DNA from: Hyposmocoma kahamanoa
Taxonomy: Eukaryota; Arthropoda; Insecta; Lepidoptera; Cosmopterigidae
Length of the DNA: 64,000 nucleotides
Direction: 5' to 3'
Assembly (NCBI RefSeq): GCF_003589595.1
Contig: NW_020653854.1
Span: 22,400,591 to 22,464,590, forward strand
Every line of letters begins with the position of its first letter. Positions within the stretch are counted from its first letter, which is position 1. The translations under genes and the position numbers were made by a program. Shown here piece by piece: positions 57,316 through 64,000 of this stretch. The notes beneath the pieces are model-generated. The model made no database searches. It was not told the DNA's origin and saw only the letters and a list, made by a program, of their open reading frames with translations.

Positions 57316-57744
57316 AGGTACGTCGGGACTTACTTAATACGGGAAAATTATTAATATATTTCTTTAATTACACAAAATACAGGGTGTCCTGCGGTTATGG
57401 GATACGAATGAGAGAAAATAACGTCTCTTTGAGACAAATTATCTATATTTAAGGACAATACTGCCCTTACCATAACTTACGTTAATTACGAAACGAGATC
57501 TACAACTATCATACTACTTACTATATCTACTAATATCTATAAGCGGTTTTTATAACTTATTTAGTTTCAATTTTAATGTTCAGCAAATAAAACATTTTGA
57601 AACCAATATTTCCAAAGTTACTAACCTGTCAAAGGACCTGTCAAATATGATGGTGCTAAATATAACGTCATTTGGTTTTTATAGATATAAATGAAAACCA
57701 AACATTTATATTGTAATATTACTTTATATTTGTGATAGATTTAT
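57316..57744. other. Gene 2 intron with a half MITE end
   Basis: TACAGGGTGTCCTGCGGTTA at 57380 resembles the end of the TA-flanked MITE at 25899. No second end was found. Confidence 0.4.
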
Positions 57745-57978
57745 TAGCAGTCGAACTGCCACCTCACCTATTTCTACCGTCAAGCAGTAACATGAGCATT
57801 TGAAATTATAGTCACATGGGACTTGGCACCTTATGTCACAGGGTGACGGGCGCAGTGGCACTACCCCTCAGATCTTTGTGATTGAAAGCTTTGAGCGGCA
57901 CTATAACTGTTATGGACAGACGTGCCATTTACCAACAGACGCACTTATTCGTCCCGTCACTTGTTATCATAAAAAAAA
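57745..57978 (+). repeat. Family A repeat with short deletions
   Basis: Starts TTATTAGCAGTCGAACTGCC and ends TTGTTATCATAAAAAAAAGC. Confidence 0.78.
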
Positions 57979-58429
57979 GCTAGGGATAAGCAACAATTTG
58001 TATGGAGTAAAATTGTTATTAATACAGTTTGCTCAGAACGTGGTATTTTTCGTACTACAAATCGTGCCGAAAGTTGGATTTTTCGCACTAGTGCTTTTTA
58101 CTTTTCCATTTTTTTTCATTTACTGTTGTTTCAAGTCTTAAACATAGAACTAAAGAGGTTGTATATTTATTTAATATTTATGTGCTTTGTGACGTAAGTC
58201 ATTCGTCATTAAAACTTATATTTACTTACAAACATCTTATTTGTTTAAATTGCATAGGTGTTTTATAAAACAACACACACTTACATTTAAAAATATCAAA
58301 ATTTTTTCCATAAAGATGGCTGATTGAGTATTAACAATGACCGGAGGTGAGCATTACGCGAGACCGTTGCGCACCGCCGCCGCACCACTAAAATATACTG
58401 TTTTATTTTACTTCCAATCTAGTTTTTTC
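57979..58429. other. Gene 2 intron, nothing recognised
   Basis: A small GC patch at about 58350-58386 (GCGCACCGCCGCCGCACC). No exon. Confidence 0.3.
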
Positions 58430-58439
58430 GCAAATGTAT

Positions 58440-58550
58440 TAAAAAACGTCGTTTGATACACGTGCGGATTTGTCATTTTCACTTGTCTCGAGTCTTGACC
58501 GTCATGACAATAATGACTAACTTTCCGCACTTGTATCAAAAATAACTATT
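58440..58550. mobile_element. Small inverted-repeat element
   Basis: TTTGATACACGTGCGGATTT at the left and, inverted, CCGCACTTGTATCAAAA at the right. Confidence 0.5.
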
Positions 58551-58659
58551 TCGAAAGCCTCATACCTGGTAAATAACCTCGGTCAGCCATGTAAGGAGCT
58601 TCATAATTGTATTCACGTTAACGGCATGCGTGGTACAATGTCATGTATAGATATTCCAG

Positions 58660-58778
58660 GTACAGGGTCAAGACACGTCAAGCTTGACACTTAAGATTTA
58701 TATCCAACTCTATGCTGCTTACGATAAGGACAGTCCAAAGTACAAAGTGTCAAGCTTGACGTGCCCTTAACTGTACAT
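58660..58778. mobile_element. Small inverted-repeat element with TACAG ends
   Basis: GACACGTCAAGCTTGACACTT and the inverted AAGTGTCAAGCTTGACGTGC, each beside TACAGG/CTGTAC ends. A decayed relative is at 31632-31722. Confidence 0.65.
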
Positions 58779-59864
58779 ATATTATAAAGAGTAATTGAGC
58801 TTGAGAGAGCGTGCTGTGTTAGCCAATAAGTATGGTGTATATTTACCTTTAAACTTGGTAACGTGTTGTACATTTACTATTATTGTATATAATGCAATTA
58901 TGCATCATGTTAGCTTTCCTATACAATAAATAAATAAATATATACACGCACGCTTGCGTAGCGGTATGACAGCCACAGGTATTAAAAATACCTGTAAACA
59001 GTACCTACTTGGCCTTTAGACGAATAGTACGTTTTCAACGATTATCGAGTTTTGGTAATTTGTATTCGATTGGCGTAGGATTTCATAATAAGCGGAACGA
59101 GGTTAAGAAGTAGAACTGCAGTATTTATTTAGTCCGCTGTAGTGCGTACGCACGCTAGCCTTTACTTTTTTGTAACGAATTGTTGAAATCCAAGAATTTT
59201 CCAATATTTGCTATCTAAATGACGTAAGCAACCATAACGCAACCATCCAAGTAAGTCCAAGTCAACTACTACAGATATTGTGTATATAAAAAAGAGTTTA
59301 GTAAAAAAAAGATTATATGTACACTCTTAAACCACCAACGTACGTTGATTATACAAATCGACAGATAAATGAAAAAGACTACTTTTCTACCTTGGTAATT
59401 TCTAAAAAATCAGGTTACATTTCTCTACCCTTGATGGTAATTTTTATTATTCAAGTATACTATCGTGATGTATCAAATAATATCTCAGGATACCACACTC
59501 GAATACAAAATAATACTTTATGAAAATATTCTAGAACAATTAAATAATAAAAATTGCCACAGAAATTAGGTAGAGAAAACTATTCTGAAAATTACCCACC
59601 TTCGTGTCGCAATTCCTTGTAAACAAATGAAATCTCATGAAATACAACTTCGCAGAGAATTATATGAAACCAGAAAAAAAGAGTATAGATAAAAAAAAAC
59701 ATTTTCTGTAAAGAGTGTTGGGTCTGTGTGAGAAATAGAGAGAATGTATAATATATTTTGTTAAATTTCTATAAACGAGAAAATATAACTTCCCACATTA
59801 ATTCTATTAATCAATCGAAACCTCTATTTATATTGACAAATAATAACAACAAACTCGTTTGCAG
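58779..59864. other. Gene 2 intron before the start exon
   Basis: A LINE-like tail (CAATAAATAAATAAATATAT) at about 58926-58945; otherwise unrecognised. Confidence 0.35.
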
Positions 59865-60026
59865 CGATAACCGCCGGATGCGTCAGCGAGGGCTGCGCGT
59901 GCGCAGATGAAATGGGGCCGGCGCGGAAGAAAGGCGTGCGCTCGCGTCTTGCCGACGAAATCTATACCTGCTGCGCGTTTTGGATCGCCGTCTCTGCACT
60001 TCCGGCGCTAGCCATCTCTTATGTCG
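59865..60026 (+). CDS. Gene 2 exon with start codon and membrane segment; likely WSD-type O-acyltransferase
   Basis: The exon runs from a CGTTTGCAG acceptor to a GTCG/GTAAGA donor. The frame is open throughout. The likely start is the ATG at 59912, giving MGPARKKGVRSRLADEIYTC and then one hydrophobic helix (AFWIAVSALPALAISYV) that continues into the next exon. Basic residues before the helix suggest a cytosolic N-terminus. The bases before the ATG are probably 5' UTR, with a short out-of-frame ORF from ATG 59878 to TGA 59910 that could dampen translation. Together with the next exon, the layout resembles insect wax synthase/DGAT-like condensation-fold acyltransferases, which make neutral lipids or wax esters at the ER. 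That match is from memory. The catalytic HHxxxDG region would lie in exons beyond the window. Confidence 0.6.
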
Positions 60027-60154
60027 GTAAGATACTTTCCAAATAATAAAAATTAAATTCTCTCTTTGCTTAAAAGTACCGTCTTTATCACGCTCGTGAC
60101 GATAGTGTCTTGATTGTTTTTTGAACATTTTTCCGTCGATATTAACCATCTGAG

Positions 60155-60182
60155 TTATATATATATATATATATATATAATA
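60155..60182. repeat. (TA)n microsatellite
   Basis: Thirteen or so TA units in an intron of gene 2; likely polymorphic. Confidence 0.9.
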
Positions 60183-61669
60183 TATTTTAGGCGTTTATTA
60201 TAGATAGTTTTCTCTTATCTAATTGAAACGGAAATTAATGAAATGGTTCACACGGGAAAACAATCGACAAATGTATATATAATGTAAAATATATAAAGTC
60301 AATCATTCCAAACATAGCCTACTTAGATTTCCAGATATAATTTGACAAAAGAGCATATTAAATTAACGTTTTGCAACAATAGTAGGACCTACTTATTTAC
60401 CTCAATGCATGCAGTCGAAATACTACTAAATTCGTGAAGCGTGAATAACAAACCAAGCGCTATTGTGTAACTTATGTACACCGCTCTGATATATTAATAA
60501 ATATATAATTAATATGTCGAATTAATTAAAAGTATAGACTTAGAAATTTAGAAATTGTTGTAACTTATGTTGTAATGGTTACTATAAAATTAAAAAGTGT
60601 GCATCTGGCTGTTCATCGCGGCATTCTGGTCCCAACCCTAATTTATGATAGTGAATAGTGGGTATGGCAGAAGAAGCATAAAAATAGGGTGAATGCTATT
60701 ACATATTAAAGCATAGTACGTGTGTTATTCTTTTAAAGGCAGTAGATATCAGAATAAGTAAAGTTTATAACTTTTATTATAACTAGACATAAACGAAATT
60801 TTAGTCTGTTAGTTGGTTCATAAGCAATCGTTCCTTTTAAAAGTGTGTGGACTGAGTGAGCATAAGAAAGTATTTGTGATTAAAAATGATAATCTGACAA
60901 AACTAGTACACGAATATTGCATGCGAACTTAATACTTATCTAGACCTGACTGGCTCTCTGAGAGAACAGAGTGAGCACACATTAAGTGATTTTTCTTTTT
61001 TACACATAGAAAGATTGGCATCTACCTATGTTTTAAAACTTCTACTAAATGACTATTATTCTAAATTTTTTACAGAGAATGCTCACTCAATCCACACACA
61101 CGTGATTATTTTTACTAAAATTTCAAATAAGTAATACTTTCAGTGGATACTAGGGCATTTTTGAGAGTCTATGTTGATATTTTCAATCTTTGGAATATAT
61201 AGAAACTTTCGAAACTTAATTCAGTTAATTAATTAAAACACTATATTAAACCGAGCCAAATCAATATTAAACCTGTAGTATTTTTTTATTCTGCTTACAA
61301 TTTCATGACGACACTGTAGATTAGAACTTAGTATAATCTGTGGGGCTTGAAAAAATATAGTAATAAATAAATAATAACATTAAGCGCCCTTTGTTTCTTT
61401 CATGCCCACAATAAAAATTACTTCCATTAAATAAATTTTGATTTTCCAGTTTGAGTAATAAACAAGTTCATTTTTTTTCGACATTTGACAACAATATTTG
61501 TTTATTCATTCATTCAAATACTAAATTAATTAAAATGTCAATCCGCAACGTAGGCTTCGTCAGGTAGACTCAGATATAAATCAGCAACAGGCTTAATATA
61601 ATATATAATAAAATCAGTAATGCAATTCGCCAGGTTTAGTCATTTTTATTTAACTATAAGATATAATGG

Positions 61670-61985
61670 CTCGCACTGAATCCTAGCTGGTTCAAACATC
61701 CCAATAGCACTGGCAGGATTACCACGCTGAATGGCCAACGAAATATGTTGCACCAAGATTCAGAGCGTGGATCACAGCCCTATGTCTAAACCGACGACCC
61801 TATTGTCTGATGAATTCCTTGGCCTCCGCACCCCAAGTTCCCGCAGTGTCCACAGCAATTGGCACAAAATCGTACATCGGTTCCAAGGCACTGTACTTGG
61901 CATGTTTCAATTTTACAGCATGCTCCGCAACCGATCTGGAAACTTGATTACAATGTCATGTTTTAACTGCCTAGAAGCTTAGCCT
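61670..61985 (-). pseudogene. Degenerate LINE C-terminal fragment
   Basis: On the minus strand VKLKHAKYSALEPMYDFVPI continues to AVDTAGTWGAEAKEFIRQ, then a stop and frame breaks, then HSAW-type residue runs. This is the layout of the conserved C-terminal region of a common animal LINE reverse transcriptase. Broken. Confidence 0.65.
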
Positions 61986-62079
61986 ATAAGTATGGAAAAA
62001 TACTTTTGAAATAGTTTCGAAAGGCTGGGTTTTCCCGGTATTTTCAAGACCGCACCAAGACCTTTCTTTCAGATACGTT

Positions 62080-62158
62080 CATTTCCCAAATTGAACCTGC
62101 CGGGAATCGGACCTCCGCATCCAGCGCCTATATACAGTTGGGCCACCGAGGTCGTCAT
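62080..62158 (-). mobile_element. tRNA-derived SINE fragment
   Basis: On the minus strand GACCTCGGTGGCCCAACTGT leads to a B-box-like GGTCCGATTCCCGGCAGG. Confidence 0.68.
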
Positions 62159-62274
62159 AAATAAAATCACTTTTTATATGATGCCATGTGGTTATGTTAT
62201 AACCAAGGGTATGAAGTTATACTATCTATTTTGAAATTGATGAAATTTTAAGAATTGTTATAATTGTATTCCAG

Positions 62275-62418
62275 TGGTGAGAATAAGCAAGCATCTATGG
62301 CTTAAACTGCTGTCTAGCCGCTATCCTGGACTGGCCTTCATTCGCACCGACACCGTGCGATCTCTCCTCGACACCCACAGGAATCAAGGGATAATCAATG
62401 TTCTGCTATCTATCAAAG
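62275..62418 (+). CDS. Gene 2 second coding exon
   Basis: The exon follows an ATTGTATTCCAG acceptor and ends at AAAG/GTAAAC. Its first two bases complete a Val codon left by the previous exon, and 47 codons plus one base follow. The peptide reads VRISKHLWLKLLSSRYPGLA, FIRTDTVRSLLDTHRNQGII and then NVLLSIKG. A membrane helix, a basic linker, and then a motif of the form DTVRxLLDTxxNxGxINVLL is how I remember the N-terminal part of insect WSD-like acyltransferases. No stop occurs, so the gene continues past 64000. High GC against AT-rich flanks supports the exon. Family confidence is about 0.45; exon confidence is higher. Confidence 0.68.
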
Positions 62419-64000
62419 GTAAACTAGAAGTGTAGTTGTAACTATTAATCACTTTTTCATCACACGTTCTAGTAAACAATGTCATCGCATGCAGGCAAAG
62501 TCGGCAAATTACACCCACGGGCTTTGTCATTATAGTTGTATAATGACAAAGCCCATGGGCTGAGAGTTGTCTCATAGGGTAATGAATTTTTAAAATTCAA
62601 GAAGGAGCAAAGGAAAAATTCCTAATCTTCGATTTGATTTTAGAGGGGTATATCCACTTTAAAGTTAAAAATAAAATATTGTATGAGTAACTACACGATA
62701 TATTCAAGCATAGACGTTAATCAGAAACATAAAACAATAAAGTTTAGTCAATACATAAAAATCACGAAATGACCTCTAATTTTCACATTTTTTCGATTTA
62801 TCCTCGAAATGCTACAGGTTATTAAGACAAAAATTAGATAATTAGATATTTATGCATGATCGAGAACTGTGACTACGGATTTTTTTAATCCCTTTAGTTT
62901 TAGAGTTATTCTGCTAAAACGAATTTGGTACTTTTAATGCGAAAAATTCAACATCTCCTGTCGCATGTCACGCGAACTTTTTTTGGCATGAGAGCTCTTA
63001 ATTGCACTTTTGTTTACGTCAGAAGCAAAAAGTTTTTATGCTGGAAAAATCTGAATGTGTTTCGCATAAGCTTGAAATATTGAAAAAAAAGTAAACATTT
63101 GCAATTTAACTATAGTAATAAATTTTGTAAATTCAAATACTGCAGTAGTTTTAGTATTTTGAAAATATATCTTACACATCATGGCAGTATGCGTTCCTGC
63201 CTTTTAGAACATTTTAATTCGAATTGTATTATCTATGGAAGAAAAGCTGGTCATCTGTTTTGAAAATAAATACTTTTTAAGGTATACTTACGTTATTATT
63301 CTAAGTGTATACTATTATAGAAGTTTTGAAAAGAGAATGAGCCACTTATTGATCATGTTATCAATCCTCGAACGCATTTTACTTAATTATTAACTAAATG
63401 AGTTATCCAAAGGCATTTCCCTCAACGTCTCCCTTACATATTACATATCTCCTGTACACAATTAATCGGTCGAGGTATTTGATTTAATTGAATGATGTTG
63501 GTTTTAGTCTGCCGACCTTAGATATTCTAAATTGTAATATTGTGACACTGGTAATATTATGTAACAAACGACTCTATTCCATTGAGAAACTAATTAACAT
63601 CCTCATAATTATAAAATTATATTTAAACAGTAAGGCATACTTTTAATTGATAATTTAATAAGTACGGTTACGATGTTCTAAAAAAAAAACACAAGATAAA
63701 TCAAATATGGAATGTCACTGTTTAACCTTAACCGAGTGTTAACCTTATATCTAAAGTAGTAAAATAATTTTTTAATTAGTACAGTGGCTATTTGATAATG
63801 ATTTAATTGAAATTAAAATATCAAAAGTGCGGCGGTGACTTGTACATTTGTGAATGTTTGGTATAGATATTAATTAATCTGTCGTATTAAAACATAGAAA
63901 TGAAACCTATGACAGACGCTAACCTTTACAAAAATGTAAAATATTTTTCTTTATGCAATACCTGCTGTCGATATTTGAGTCAAATCGTGACAAACACATT
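62419..64000. other. Intronic sequence to the right edge
   Basis: AT-rich with no exon, SINE or TIR element that I recognise. The only structure noted is the near-perfect palindrome at 62514-62559. Confidence 0.45.

Larger units (their letters stand above)
60027..62274 (+). other. Intron of gene 2
   Basis: This AT-rich intron holds a (TA)n microsatellite at 60155-60182, a degenerate reverse-transcriptase fragment at 61670-61985 and a minus-strand SINE at 62080-62158. I see no exon in the rest. Confidence 0.5.

Noticed and set aside
59883..60149. 88-codon minus frame over the gene 2 start exon
   Set aside because: It is the antisense shadow of a well-supported plus-strand exon and runs across its splice donor.
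62514..62559. Hairpin considered as a microRNA precursor
   Set aside because: The 21-bp stem with a 4-nt loop and no lower stem is too short for a typical pre-miRNA.
1..64000. A novel multi-gene defence or metabolic system
   Set aside because: The window holds two ordinary spliced genes and repeats; nothing suggests linked cooperating genes.

Overview
The window looks like a piece of a moth or butterfly (Lepidoptera) nuclear genome. It is AT-rich. Genes are recognised only as short, GC-richer exons with GT/AG splice sites separated by multi-kilobase introns, and the introns are packed with tRNA-derived SINEs, non-LTR retrotransposon tails and MITE-like inverted-repeat elements of types I know from Lepidoptera. 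I see no prokaryotic operon, CRISPR array, rRNA or functional tRNA gene, and no intact autonomous transposon. Nearly every long open frame is chance or transposon residue.

Gene 1 (+ strand, about 1.5-44.8 kb) is the main gene. It is a serine-rich coiled-coil protein assembled from exons at 1517-1717, 15879-15979, 32747-32928, 37777-37960, 40242-40268 (a possible 27-nt microexon), 40926-41057, 41407-41526, 41920-41975 and 44122-44767 (stop at 44765-44767). The first three are alternatives. All end in splice phase 2 and all join in frame to the exon at 37777. Two of them begin with their own ATG after an in-frame stop, so the locus appears to make one long product entering from upstream of the window and two shorter products from internal promoters. 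The shared C-terminal half has an acidic/leucine-rich segment, a proline-rich linker, a short coiled coil and a Ser-rich basic tail with an SxIP-type motif, which suggests a microtubule-associated protein. My best but unverified family guess is CCSER/FAM190-like. An alternative last exon is possible at 42771-43071.

Gene 2 (+ strand, from about 50.9 kb off the right edge) has a probable untranslated first exon ending at 51152, then coding exons 59865-60026 and 62275-62418. The visible protein start has one membrane segment followed by a segment that resembles the start of insect wax synthase/DGAT-like (WSD) O-acyltransferases. The rest lies outside the window.

The remaining sequence is repeat-rich. 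An approximately 300-bp family with a poly-A end (family A) has about 20 copies on both strands, several as head-to-head foldbacks. At least four tRNA-related SINE families are present. LINE 3' ends lie at 0.9, 5.5-6.2, 9, 16.3, 17.6-18.1, 19.4, 47.5-47.9, 53, 57 and 61.7 kb. About ten inverted-repeat (MITE-like) families occur, some nested, including a very young LINE insertion with a 15-bp target duplication inside a MITE at 46.8 kb. I did not find a clearly new biological system. The most interesting points are the phase-matched alternative first exons, the microexon and the nested or foldback repeat structures.
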